DNA from: Polyangiaceae bacterium | Lineage (GTDB): Bacteria > Myxococcota_A > Polyangia > Polyangiales > Polyangiaceae | Assembly (NCBI GenBank): GCA_029261965.1 | Contig: JAJDAH010000193.1 | Location: forward strand, 1 to 45,312 | Direction: 5' to 3' | Length of the DNA stretch: 45,312 nt | Shown here: piece by piece, positions 1 through 10,213 of the stretch | Numbering within the stretch: the stretch's first letter is position 1 | Layout: each line of letters opens with the position of its first letter | Translations under genes and position numbers: made by a program | The notes under the pieces: model-generated | Seen by the model: only the letters and a program-made list of their open reading frames with translations | What the model was told of the DNA's origin: nothing | Database searches by the model: none

Positions 1-2
1 CG

Positions 3-1049
3 GTCGGCGTGGAGGAGTTGCGCCGGTCAGGGCACGAAGTCTTGGTGCAACAGAACGCCGGCGTCGGCAGCGGACTTGCGGACGACGACTACGAACGCGC
101 CGGAGCAGCGATCGTCTCGAGCGCCGAGGAGATCTGGAAGCGCTCGGATCTCGTGGTGAAGGTGAAAGAACCGCAGCCCGAAGAGCTTCCACTGATCCGA
201 AAAAAGCAGATCGTGTTCACGTATTTCCATTTCGCCGCGAGCGAACCGCTGACCCAAGGAGTGATCTCGTCCGGGGGCTCGGCTGTCGCTTACGAGACGG
301 TGCAGGACAAACACGGCCGGCTGCCGCTTCTGACTCCGATGAGCGAAGTTGCAGGCCGCATGAGCATTCAGGAAGGCGCCAAATACCTCGAGCGACCCGA
401 ACAGGGCCGCGGGATCCTGCTCGCCGGTGTGCCCGGCGTCGCGCCGGCACACATCGCGATCCTCGGCGGTGGAGTCGTCGGTACCAACGCGGCGAAGGTC
501 GCCGCGGGGTTCGGTGCCAACGTCATCATCCTGGACGTGAACATGGACCGGCTTCGGTATCTCGACGACGTCATGCCACCGAACGTCACGACGATTTTCA
601 GCGATCGGCATACGATTCGCGAGCAAATCGAACAGGCGGACCTCGTCATCGGAGCCGTGCTCATTCCAGGCGCCCGAGCTCCGCGCTTGATCGAACGCGG
701 TGATCTGAAAAACATGAAACCGGGCGCCGTCATCGTCGACGTGGCCGTCGACCAGGGCGGCTGCGTGGAAACCACTCGGCCGACGACTCACGCGGAGCCG
801 ACCTACATCGTCGACGGGGTCGTGCACTACTCGGTCGCCAACATGCCCGGAGCTGTCGGGCGCACCAGCACCTACGCGCTTTGCAACGTCACGCTGCCAT
901 ACGCGATTCAAATAGCGAACCGTGGCCTGAGCCAGGCCGCCGCCGCCAATCCCGGCCTCGCGGCTGGCGTAAACGTGTTCGAAGGCCAGGTCACCAACCA
1001 AGCGGTCGCCGAGACCTTCGGTCTCGCGTTCGTCGAGTACGTGCCGTAG
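3..1049 (+). CDS. ald: Alanine dehydrogenase, 5'-truncated by window edge
   Basis: NAD-dependent interconversion of L-alanine and pyruvate plus ammonia in the cytosol. About 349 residues are visible. The family usually has about 370, so roughly the first 20-25 residues lie before the window. The reading frame is already open at base 3 and reads Val-Gly-Val-Glu-Glu-Leu, the usual sequence just inside the N-terminus, so the GTG at 9 is an internal valine and not the start. The substrate-binding lysine region (VVKVKEP), the catalytic-histidine region (FTYFHFA) and the Rossmann glycine motif (ILGGGVVG, about residue 150) are all present. The C-terminal segment with NMPGAVGRTST is typical of the family. 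The gene converges on atpC with a 23-base gap. No oddity is seen in the visible part. Confidence 0.95.
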   Translation, partial: VGVEELRRSGHEVLVQQNAGVGSGLADDDYERAGAAIVSSAEEIWKRSDLVVKVKEPQPEELPLIRKKQIVFTYFHFAASEPLTQGVISSGGSAVAYETVQDKHGRLPLLTPMSEVAGRMSIQEGAKYLERPEQGRGILLAGVPGVAPAHIAILGGGVVGTNAAKVAAGFGANVIILDVNMDRLRYLDDVMPPNVTTIFSDRHTIREQIEQADLVIGAVLIPGARAPRLIERGDLKNMKPGAVIVDVAVDQGGCVETTRPTTHAEPTYIVDGVVHYSVANMPGAVGRTSTYALCNVTLPYAIQIANRGLSQAAAANPGLAAGVNVFEGQVTNQAVAETFGLAFVEYVP

Positions 1050-1074
1050 CCGCCAGTAGTCGAGCAGGCGGGCT
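1048..1074. terminator. Possible bidirectional terminator between ald and atpC
   Basis: An imperfect inverted repeat spans the two convergent stop codons: AGCCGCC at 1048-1054 pairs with GGCGGGCT at 1067-1074 with one bulged base and a 12-base loop. There is no T-tract on either side, so this is a weak call based on position between convergent genes. Confidence 0.3.
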
Positions 1075-1588
1075 AGGCGCTCTTCGACGCGTCGTCGTCG
1101 TCATCGACATGCACGACGAACTCGGCCGCTTCGCCTTCGAGATCGTGGCTGCGAACCGTTGGCGGCGGCGGATCGCCGTAGAGCTCGAGACGCGCGGCGG
1201 CCCACACCTCACGTGCCACCAGCTCGTGGAAGGCCGGGTCGTGGGGCTCTCCTTCGAAGGCGTCGATCGCTTGGTCAGCCTCTTTGAGGTCGAGACGAGT
1301 CTCGACCGCGTCGATGTCCTTCTTCTGCGCGAACTGGTTCGTCAGTACCCACGCGTGGTTGTCCTTGATCTCCACGAAGCCCGCGCCAACCGCAACGCGT
1401 GTTTCCTCGCCGCCCTTCTTGAAGGTGACGATGCCTGTCTTGAGTGCAGCGAGCAGAGGGCGGTGGTCGGCGAGGACGCCAAACTCCCCTTCGACGCTCG
1501 GCGCGGTGAGCTCGTCGACGGACTCGCTCAGCGCCACGCCGTCCGGCGTGACGATTTCGAGGGAGATTCTTTGATCGGCAGACGCCAT
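1073..1588 (-). CDS. atpC: F-type ATP synthase epsilon subunit
   Basis: Central-stalk epsilon subunit of F1, which couples rotation to catalysis and can inhibit ATP hydrolysis. The 171-residue protein begins with the family N-terminal beta-sandwich (LEIVTPDG, then the GEFGVLADHRPLLAALKTG stretch at about residues 34-52), followed by a helical C-terminal part. It is longer than the usual 130-140 residues: after the normal end there is a tail of about 35 residues finishing in an acidic run (HVDDDDDASKSA). The start lies eight bases after the atpD stop, which indicates an atpD-atpC operon. No other ATP synthase gene follows, because the next gene is the convergent ald. Confidence 0.94.
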   Translation of the reverse strand: MASADQRISLEIVTPDGVALSESVDELTAPSVEGEFGVLADHRPLLAALKTGIVTFKKGGEETRVAVGAGFVEIKDNHAWVLTNQFAQKKDIDAVETRLDLKEADQAIDAFEGEPHDPAFHELVAREVWAAARLELYGDPPPPTVRSHDLEGEAAEFVVHVDDDDDASKSA

Positions 1589-1596
1589 GTTCTGGC

Positions 1597-3213
<1,617 letters not shown>

Positions 3214-3294
3214 TCACCTCTCGGTGTGACAGCTTCTGTCCATCGAAGGGCCTGGAGCCTTGGCGGCGCGGCCAGGTTTTGCTCAGGTGGCGAT

Positions 3295-5202
3295 GTGATC
3301 GCTCCTGAGACCATCCAGCAGGTCCGCGAGCGGACGAACATCGTCGGAGTGATCGGCGAGGCGGTCAAGCTGACGAAAAAGGGGCGGAGCCACGTCGGAC
3401 TCTGTCCGTTTCATCAGGAAAAAACACCGAGCTTCAACGTCAACGACGAGCGCGGTTTCTATCACTGCTTCGGGTGCGGGGCGTCCGGCGACGCGATCAA
3501 GTTCGTCCAAGAAACGCAATCGATGAGTTTCATCGATGCGGTCCGATCGCTCGCCGAACGGGCGGGCGTGGACATCGTCGAGACCGGAACCGAGCTCGAA
3601 CGGCGTCAAGCCGCCGAAGCCCGTCGACGGATGGACGATCTCTACGAAGTGGGCAACGTCGCCGCCGCGTATTTCGAACGCATGCTGCGGGAACATGGAC
3701 TGGCCGCGCTGGCGTCGGAAGAGCTCGGTCGCCGCGAACTCGTCGCCGACTCGCCGACTGGTGAAGTCGCCGACGCGCTTCAGTCGTTTCGAATCGGCTA
3801 TGCCCCCTACGGATGGGACGGCTTGGCCGTCCATCTTCGCGAGCGAAATGTGGCCGCCGCGGCGGCCGAAAAGGTCGGGCTCCTCGCGCCCCGCAAGAGC
3901 GGCAGTGGCTACTACGACCGTTTCCGGCACCGCTTGATGTTCGCGGTGTTGGACATTCGGGGGCGTGTCATCGCGTTCAGCGGCCGGGCCCTCCCGGAAC
4001 CGAGCGCCGAAACACTCTCGAAAGCCAAAGTCGAATCGATGGGCAGCTCGAACGACGAGCCGCCGAAGTACGTCAATTCACCAGAGTCGCCGATCTACAA
4101 GAAGGGGGAAGCCGTCTTCGGCCTGTACCAGGCCCGCCAGGCCATCGTCTCCGAAGGGGAATGTGTGGTCGTCGAAGGCAACTTCGATGTCTTGAGTCTC
4201 CACGCTCGCGGCATCAAGAACGTGGTGGCGCCGCTCGGTACGGCATTCACGATCGAACAGTCGAAGCACATCAAACGCTACGCGCAATCCGTCACGCTCC
4301 TCTTCGACGGAGACGCCGCCGGTGGCCGGGCCGTCCGCAAGGCACGCGAGCCCTGCCGCGAAGCCGAGCTACACGCGAAAGTGGCCATCTTGCCGGCCGG
4401 CAGCGATCCCGACGACATCGCGCGCCGCTCGGGCCCGGAGGGCGTTCGAAAGATCCTGAACGGCGCACAAAGCATGCTCGAGTACCTCATCGACACCGAG
4501 CTCGATTCGGGGTTTTCGAGCGGAGACGCGCACGCCCGGGCGCAGAAAATCAAGGCGGTCGCCGAGCTCGTTCGGTCGGAGAACGACCCCAACGTGCGCG
4601 CCATGGCTCAGGCTCACGCCGACAAGATCGCCGAACGTCTCGGAATCGCTGACGCCGTCAGCTTCCGAGCGCTCGCCGCGTCGGTGCACCGAGCGGTAGC
4701 CGAGTCCGAAGGGCGAGTGCAGACGCCCGCCCGCGCCCCAGTGCTCGGGCCCGACAGAGCGAGATCGCGCACCGAACACGACGCTGTCGCCAAAGAGATC
4801 CTCGGGTTGTTCTTCGATTTTCCCAGCCTCATGGACACCAAAGAGGGTCAGGCGGGTGCCGCGCTAGTCGAAGGCGAAATGGCGACGGCCGTCGCCGAGC
4901 TCCGCCGAGCTCATGCACAAGACGGTGACGAGCTCGATCCGGAGCAACTCCTTCCAAGACTGCCGGATACCCTGCTCGGCTTCGCGGCTGCCCGACTGGC
5001 CGCTCCGCACCTCGACGAATTCGAGAGTGCGCTCACCGAGCTCGGTGAAAATGTCGACAAGCTCGTGCGCCAAGAAACACGCCGCTCGAGGGCAGAGGCC
5101 GTCGAGGAAATTCACAAAGCGGCATCGTCCGGGGACGAGGATGCGGAGATCGCACTACTGCGCGAGCGCGCCGATAGGGCCCGTCAACGTCACGGCTTGT
5201 AG
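3295..5202 (+). CDS. dnaG: DNA primase
   Basis: Synthesises RNA primers for chromosome replication. The chosen start is GTG at 3295, preceded by AGGTGG at 3285-3290, and it gives 635 residues; an in-frame upstream start at 3226 would add 23 residues with no family similarity. The CHC2 zinc finger is intact (C37, H40, C58, C61 in the CPFH...CFGC pattern). The primase catalytic core follows, with a TOPRIM domain whose acidic motifs are VVEGNFDVLSLH and LLFDGDAAG. The C-terminal 200 residues are helical and less conserved, as expected for the helicase-binding domain. In many bacteria dnaG is followed by rpoD; here it runs instead into a convergent TPR gene only 12 bases away. Confidence 0.96.
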   Translation: MIAPETIQQVRERTNIVGVIGEAVKLTKKGRSHVGLCPFHQEKTPSFNVNDERGFYHCFGCGASGDAIKFVQETQSMSFIDAVRSLAERAGVDIVETGTELERRQAAEARRRMDDLYEVGNVAAAYFERMLREHGLAALASEELGRRELVADSPTGEVADALQSFRIGYAPYGWDGLAVHLRERNVAAAAAEKVGLLAPRKSGSGYYDRFRHRLMFAVLDIRGRVIAFSGRALPEPSAETLSKAKVESMGSSNDEPPKYVNSPESPIYKKGEAVFGLYQARQAIVSEGECVVVEGNFDVLSLHARGIKNVVAPLGTAFTIEQSKHIKRYAQSVTLLFDGDAAGGRAVRKAREPCREAELHAKVAILPAGSDPDDIARRSGPEGVRKILNGAQSMLEYLIDTELDSGFSSGDAHARAQKIKAVAELVRSENDPNVRAMAQAHADKIAERLGIADAVSFRALAASVHRAVAESEGRVQTPARAPVLGPDRARSRTEHDAVAKEILGLFFDFPSLMDTKEGQAGAALVEGEMATAVAELRRAHAQDGDELDPEQLLPRLPDTLLGFAAARLAAPHLDEFESALTELGENVDKLVRQETRRSRAEAVEEIHKAASSGDEDAEIALLRERADRARQRHGL

Positions 5203-5214
5203 AAGGCCGTCGGC

Positions 5215-8200
5215 TCAGTCCCCATCCCAGGGATGGCCAATGTCCTTGAGTATCTTCTTGCACTCCTCGCGGTAAGGCGAGTCCCGCTTGTTGCTCAGGA
5301 ACGCCTCACAGTGCTTCTTGGCCTCGAGGTTCGCCCCGATGCTGGTGGCGAGCAGTCGGTGAGCCTCCCAGATCCATCCGGGCTTCGGCTTCATTTGCTC
5401 GCCGAGTTCGAGGGCTTTGCGGAGGTGCTCTTTGGCCTCGCCGTGCTGGCGCCTGGCGTTGAGCAATTTGCCGTATCTGAATCGCCACGTCGGCTCGTTC
5501 GGATTGGCGCTGATGGCTTGCTGCCACTCGTTGAGCGCGGCGTCTTCGCGACCGAGATCGTAGTAGACGACGCCGAGCTCCGCGTGGGCTTCGAAACGAC
5601 TGGGGTTCAGCTCGAGCGCTTTGGTGAGATCCTTGGCGGCGTCCTTGACCGCGCCTTGTTTGCGGCGCAGCACGCCACGCTGCCAGTAGGCGTCCGCGAG
5701 GCCTTGGTCGAGCTCGAGCGCGCGCTTGAGTGACCGCTGAGCGAGATCGGCGTCTCCCGAGTCATTCGCTGCCCAGCCGAGGTAAAGGTGATATTCGGCC
5801 TTGTGCTTGTCGAAGTTGACGGCGAGCTTGAGCAAACGTGTCGCGTCGTTGAGGTTTTCGGCGATGAGATTCGCGCGACCGAGGCAGTAGTTGACCTCGG
5901 CGGAAGTGGGCCGCTGCTGCAGGACTCTCTTGAGGAGCTTTTCGGCCTCGGCGCCACGCCCGGCGCTCACGTAGCCGCACCCGACACGCAGCATGAGGTC
6001 GGGATCCTCGGGGGCCTTCGCCAGCGCTTCTTCGTATTCTTTGAGGGCCTCGTCGGTGCGACCAGCGGCCTGAAACAAGAGCCCGCGCTCGAGGGCAAGG
6101 CCGGGATAGTCGCGATCGATTTTCGCGATGGCGTCGAAGATCTCCAGCGCTTCGTCGAATTGGCGGTTCTTCCGGAGTGCCACCCCGAGTTGAAATTTCG
6201 CGACGACGTCGTTCTTGTCGAGCTCGAGCGCCTTCTTGAACTCGGCGATCGCCGCTTCGTACCGACCCTGACTGAGAGCCACCGTACCGAAAGCCTTGTG
6301 AATCGCCGGGGAGCTCGGAAGCTTCTGCTTGGCCTCGATGAGCGCCTTCTCCGCTTCGTCGGCGCGCCCCTCTTGGTTGAGCAGTAGCGCCAGGGCGACG
6401 TACGCGTCGACCACCACGGTGTCCTGCTTGCCTAGCTTGACCGCTTCTCGGTAGGCCTGTTCGGCCTCCTTGCGGTTGCCCATGGCTTCCTGAACCTTGC
6501 CGAACCAGTAGGCGACCAAGAGTTCCTTCGGATGCGTTTCGCGCAGCTTGGCGAGCGATGCCTTCGCATCGTCGAGCTGCTCGAGCGCGAGCTTGGCTTT
6601 CGCGAAACCAATCTTGGCTCCGATGTCGTCGGCGTCGGCCTGCACCGCGGCTTCGAACCGCGCCAAGGCTTCGGAATAACGCGCCGCCCGATAGAGCGCG
6701 TCTCCGTACCCGTTGAGAGCCCTCGCCGCCTTGGGGTCGATCTTGAGTGCCTCGGCGAATGATTTCTCCGCGTGGCTGATCCGGGAGCGGGCGAGGTGAA
6801 TCTCTCCCTGCAGGGTCTGCGCGTCGACGACCTCCTCGGGACTCGCAAGCCCTTTGACGCTCAGGACTTCGGCGAGCAGCTTGAGTGGGGTCTCCTCGAT
6901 TTCGTCTCCCTGCCAAAGAACACGGGCGAGAACGATGCGCGCCCCCGCATGTGTGGCGTTGGCCTCGAGGGCCGCTTCTGCCTGTGCCTTGGCGGCCTTG
7001 GAGTCGCCGTTTGCGAAGTGAGCGCGGGCGAGCCCGTACGAAGTGCGCGCGCTCTTTTCTATGCTGCTGGCGCGTGTCCATGCCTCGAGCGCGGCTTTTG
7101 GCTCGCGGGCCCTGAGCTCCACCCAACCCTGTATCACCGCCACGTCGATGTTCTTCGGATCGCGTTTTGCCAGATCGGCGAGCGTTTGGCGCGCCTTGGC
7201 GAGCTGCCCACCCGCAGCGGCTTGCGCGGCTTGAGCCAGCTCGAGCTGCGCCACATCCGTTTCCGCGCCGAGATCCTCGAGCATCACCTTCGCCTGAGAG
7301 CTGATCTGGGAGTCGGCACCGAAACGCAACTCGAGCGCATAACCCACGTAGGCTCCGTACGCCTTGAGCGTCTTCAAGCGCTTCGCTTCGGCCTGAGCCG
7401 CAGTGATGCCGTCGAGCGCTTTCTTCGCACTCGAGAACGTGTCTTCGGACAACTTCCGCCGCGCGTCGTCGACGGTTGCTGCGAGCAACTCTTCGTACTT
7501 GCCCTTGTTGATGGTGCCGTCGATGACGTGATAGCCGAACGGGCCGATGTCCGGATCGATGCTCAGCGCCGCGCCCCCGACCACGGAGACGATGAGAACG
7601 CCAACGGCGATCTTGAGACCGCGTCGCTTTTTCGGAGCCTCGACGATTTCCGCCGGCAGCTGGACCTGAAGCGGCGCCTCGGCGACCCCCCGACCGCCCA
7701 CTGGTGCGGTGGCGGCGACCGGCGGTCCCGGCAGATCCTCCTCTTGGGGGATCCCGCCGAATTCCATGTCGTCATCGCCGGTGCCGCCGCGACGGGCTCC
7801 GGCGTCGTTGCCCTCGATCGTGACGGCGTCTCCGCCACCGCCATCCAAGTTGACTTCGCCATATGCGGTTCCGCCGCCGGCTTCCCGCTGAAGGTTGCTC
7901 GGCGCGCCGCTCGGCGGCGCTTCGAGCGGTGGAACCGAGTCCGGCTCCTGGGGCGGCGAAAACTCGGCTGGCGGTCCGCTGCCAGGCCCCATCGTCGAAC
8001 CGAAGGGGTCGGCTCCAGGCGCGGTGCCCGGCGGCGACGAAAAGGGAGGCGGGGCCGACGGGGGAGCACCAAACGGATCGCCAGCAAGTGGATCGGAGGC
8101 CCCGAGGTCGGCCTCACCAAAGGCACCTCCCGACGCCATGGGGTCGGGCAGGCCCGCGGCGTTGTCAGGTAAGCCGGCACCGGGCTCGGGCAACCCGGCC

Positions 8201-9444
8201 GCTGTTTCGGGTAGCCCGGCCGCTGGCTGTGGTAGGCCAGCAGCGGTTTGAGGCAGGCCGGCCGCGGGCTGAGGGAGACCCGCGGCAGCCTGGGGAAGTC
8301 CCGCGGCGATCTGGGGCAAACCCGCCCCTCCAACCGTGGGCAAGTCCGTGCCTCCGAGCGCCGGTAGACCTGCGCCTCCGAGCGCCGGTAGACCTGCACC
8401 ACCGAGAGCCGGTAGGCCAGCGCCCCCGAGCGCGGGAAGGTCGGCTCCGCCCGGCGACGGAAGATCTAGCCCGCCGAGCGACGGCAAGTCCGCGCCACCA
8501 CCACCGCCCAAGGACGGAAGATCTGCCGCTCCGCCCCCGAGGGACGGTAGCTCCCCGCCCCCGCCCCCGCCCTCGGCCCCGCCGCCAAGCGCCGGCAGAT
8601 CGGCGTCCGAGCTGGCGAACGCGCCCGCCGCCGCGCCGGCTCCGACGAGACCGGGCAAATCGGCATCAGAGCTCCCATGCCGCTGGCCACCGACTGAAGG
8701 AAGGTCGACATCGCCGAACGAAGGCGCCGCGGCGGGTACAGGCGGTGGGGAGCCTGGTCCACTGCCGCCAACGGAGGGCAAATCGATCTCCCCGAAACCA
8801 CCGCCGCCTGGCGGGGCGTGCGCCGGAACGTCGGCGGGACCGGCCCCAATGCCAGAGGGTGCGGGAAGGTCGATTTCTCCGAAACCGGCCGATGGTCTCG
8901 GAGGTACGGCAGCGGGCAAGTCGATTTCAGCGGGAGGAGCTGCCGCAGGCAGACCGGCGGCAACCTGCGCTCGGACAGCAGGTCGCGGTGGACCCTGCGC
9001 CGCAGCCGGGCGCGGAGGTGCGGGGGCAGGAAGGTCGATTTCACCGAACGAGCTCGCCGAAGCGGGCGGAGGTTTTGGGCCCGCGCCCCCCACGGCCGGC
9101 AAATCGATTTCATCATACGGACCGGCCGCCGGCGGTGCAGGCGGACTTGCGACTGGGGGGGAGGGCGCGCCGATCCCGGGGGCCGCAACTCCGAGTACCG
9201 TTGCCTTGTTGCTGCGCGCCTTTTTTTTTGGAAGCGGCGGTTTGCCGCTCATAGGCTCCGACGACATGCCGAGGGCGGCGCCCAACACCGGGCTTGGACC
9301 CGTCTGGCGCGGATCTGGGGCCGGCGGATCCACCTGGAAGCTGGTGCCGCACTTGGGGCACCGCATCTTGAGCCCCTTGGCGGGAACTCGACGCTCGTCG
9401 ACCTGGTACGGCGCCTTACAACCTGGGCACTCGACTTTGAACAT
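5215..9444 (-). CDS. Zinc-ribbon, DLP-repeat, single-pass membrane TPR protein
   Basis: A 1409-residue protein of unknown function. Residues 1-40 form an MJ0042-type zinc ribbon with paired CPGC and CPKC motifs. Residues of roughly 45-600 are low-complexity Pro/Ala/Gly sequence carrying six E(I/V)DLP motifs, several ADLPxLGG units, five 8-residue xxLPxxGG units (334-373) and nine 7-residue AGLPxxA units (374-436). A basic KKRRGLK patch then precedes one transmembrane helix at about residues 607-626. The rest, about 780 residues, is a long TPR array. The positive-inside rule puts the ribbon and repeats in the cytoplasm and the TPRs in the periplasm. The zinc ribbon recalls that of the myxobacterial gliding protein AgmX/GltJ and the TPRs recall AgmK/GltI, but this is resemblance of architecture only. 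It is divergent from the parvulin-like gene and convergent with dnaG. Confidence 0.85.
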   Translation of the reverse strand: MFKVECPGCKAPYQVDERRVPAKGLKMRCPKCGTSFQVDPPAPDPRQTGPSPVLGAALGMSSEPMSGKPPLPKKKARSNKATVLGVAAPGIGAPSPPVASPPAPPAAGPYDEIDLPAVGGAGPKPPPASASSFGEIDLPAPAPPRPAAAQGPPRPAVRAQVAAGLPAAAPPAEIDLPAAVPPRPSAGFGEIDLPAPSGIGAGPADVPAHAPPGGGGFGEIDLPSVGGSGPGSPPPVPAAAPSFGDVDLPSVGGQRHGSSDADLPGLVGAGAAAGAFASSDADLPALGGGAEGGGGGGELPSLGGGAADLPSLGGGGGADLPSLGGLDLPSPGGADLPALGGAGLPALGGAGLPALGGAGLPALGGTDLPTVGGAGLPQIAAGLPQAAAGLPQPAAGLPQTAAGLPQPAAGLPETAAGLPEPGAGLPDNAAGLPDPMASGGAFGEADLGASDPLAGDPFGAPPSAPPPFSSPPGTAPGADPFGSTMGPGSGPPAEFSPPQEPDSVPPLEAPPSGAPSNLQREAGGGTAYGEVNLDGGGGDAVTIEGNDAGARRGGTGDDDMEFGGIPQEEDLPGPPVAATAPVGGRGVAEAPLQVQLPAEIVEAPKKRRGLKIAVGVLIVSVVGGAALSIDPDIGPFGYHVIDGTINKGKYEELLAATVDDARRKLSEDTFSSAKKALDGITAAQAEAKRLKTLKAYGAYVGYALELRFGADSQISSQAKVMLEDLGAETDVAQLELAQAAQAAAGGQLAKARQTLADLAKRDPKNIDVAVIQGWVELRAREPKAALEAWTRASSIEKSARTSYGLARAHFANGDSKAAKAQAEAALEANATHAGARIVLARVLWQGDEIEETPLKLLAEVLSVKGLASPEEVVDAQTLQGEIHLARSRISHAEKSFAEALKIDPKAARALNGYGDALYRAARYSEALARFEAAVQADADDIGAKIGFAKAKLALEQLDDAKASLAKLRETHPKELLVAYWFGKVQEAMGNRKEAEQAYREAVKLGKQDTVVVDAYVALALLLNQEGRADEAEKALIEAKQKLPSSPAIHKAFGTVALSQGRYEAAIAEFKKALELDKNDVVAKFQLGVALRKNRQFDEALEIFDAIAKIDRDYPGLALERGLLFQAAGRTDEALKEYEEALAKAPEDPDLMLRVGCGYVSAGRGAEAEKLLKRVLQQRPTSAEVNYCLGRANLIAENLNDATRLLKLAVNFDKHKAEYHLYLGWAANDSGDADLAQRSLKRALELDQGLADAYWQRGVLRRKQGAVKDAAKDLTKALELNPSRFEAHAELGVVYYDLGREDAALNEWQQAISANPNEPTWRFRYGKLLNARRQHGEAKEHLRKALELGEQMKPKPGWIWEAHRLLATSIGANLEAKKHCEAFLSNKRDSPYREECKKILKDIGHPWDGD
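8137..8445 (-). repeat. Two adjacent in-frame coding minisatellites (21-base and 24-base units)
   Basis: Inside the zinc-ribbon/TPR gene, bases 8326-8445 encode five 8-residue units of the form (A/T)(D/G)LPxxGG. Bases 8137-8325 encode nine 7-residue units of the form AGLP(Q/E/D)xx. Neighbouring units are partly identical at the DNA level, and the unit length is always a multiple of three, so copy-number change would keep the frame. Confidence 0.85.
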
Positions 9445-9537
9445 CTAGCCCCTGAAAGTCTTAGCAGGAGAACGCCAGGGTTGTCGCGGTTTCTGAGCGC
9501 GGGGTCGCGGGCTGGGGTCGCCCTTTAATGGCCATTC

Positions 9538-10125
9538 ATGCTACGCGGCGGCCCTCGAATGCAGCGAGGAACCTCGGTAGTTTTTGCTGCGCTCCTGGCC
9601 GGAGCCATAGCCACCGTAGTCGTTCAAGCGCGGCGCGGACCAGACTCGGCGCCGGCAGGGCCGGCCGACGCCGGTGCCCTGGCTGACGCTGGTTTGGACG
9701 CCAAAGCCGACGGCGACGCCGGCGAGGACGCTGCGGAGCCGGACGAAGTCGAGGGCCCCCTCGTCCCGCTGGACGTGCTTCCCGACGGGGGCGCCGTGCC
9801 GGAGCTCCCGGCCAGCGGCGCGAAACGCGCGGCCTTCGGCGTCATTCTGTTTCGTTATCGGGGCGCACAAAACGCCGCCAAAGACGCCCGCCCAAAGGAA
9901 AAAGCCCTCGAGCTCGCGAAGGCCATCATCCCGGAGGCACAGGACGACTTCGGGGAAGCCGTCAAGCGTGGTGATGTGGGATCCGGAGCGAACCTCGGGC
10001 GCGTTTCCCGTGGCATTTTGGAACCCGCGCTCGAGTATCTGTTGTTCACGCTGGAAAAGGGCGATGTCTACGGGACCCCCATCGACACCCCCACTGGCTA
10101 CTGGGTTCTTCGTCGGGTGAAGTGA
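9538..10125 (+). CDS. Membrane-anchored parvulin-like protein lacking both parvulin histidines
   Basis: A 195-residue protein. An N-terminal hydrophobic segment (about residues 13-30) acts as signal or anchor. A linker of about 65 residues rich in Ala, Asp and Gly follows, then a C-terminal domain (about 97-195) with the parvulin/PpiC pattern: a GVILFRY strand, a helical segment, DVGSGANLGRVSRG, a Glu-Pro-Ala helix and a final GYWVLRRV strand. In active parvulins the first strand reads xHIL and the last GYHII. Here those histidines are Val102 and Trp189, so isomerase activity is doubtful and a binding or chaperone role is more likely. ATG 9538 is used; ATG 9559 is a possible alternative. It precedes the paired giant TPR genes on the same strand with an 88-base gap. 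Confidence 0.75.
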   Translation: MLRGGPRMQRGTSVVFAALLAGAIATVVVQARRGPDSAPAGPADAGALADAGLDAKADGDAGEDAAEPDEVEGPLVPLDVLPDGGAVPELPASGAKRAAFGVILFRYRGAQNAAKDARPKEKALELAKAIIPEAQDDFGEAVKRGDVGSGANLGRVSRGILEPALEYLLFTLEKGDVYGTPIDTPTGYWVLRRVK

Positions 10126-10190
10126 GGGAACGGTAAATCACCCGCGATTTTCTGAGTCTAGGCAGCGCCCTGGCGCTCGAATAGAGTTTC

Positions 10191-10207
10191 CGGGGCCAAA
10201 AGCCCCG
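10191..10207 (+). other. Perfect hairpin just before the first giant TPR gene
   Basis: CGGGGC (10191-10196) and GCCCCG (10202-10207) form a six-base-pair stem with a CAAAA loop, ending six bases before the ATG at 10214. A second small hairpin (AGCGC-CCTG-GCGCT) lies about 25 bases earlier. They could end transcription from the parvulin-like gene or mask the ribosome binding site; the sequence does not decide. Confidence 0.45.
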
Positions 10208-10213
10208 CGAGGA

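Noticed and set aside
27-1001. 324-residue minus-strand frame opposite alanine dehydrogenase
   Set aside because: His/Asp/Arg-rich with no family similarity; the plus strand is a clear alanine dehydrogenase.
8137-8445. Regular short repeats considered as a CRISPR-like array
   Set aside because: Units are 21 and 24 bases with no spacers, lie in frame inside a coding region and encode regular peptide repeats. No cas gene is near.
6772-9448. Long open frames on the plus strand opposite the zinc-ribbon/TPR gene
   Set aside because: They are mirror frames of GC-rich repetitive coding DNA. They give Arg/Pro-rich sequence with no domain, and the minus-strand frame has a zinc ribbon, membrane helix and TPRs.
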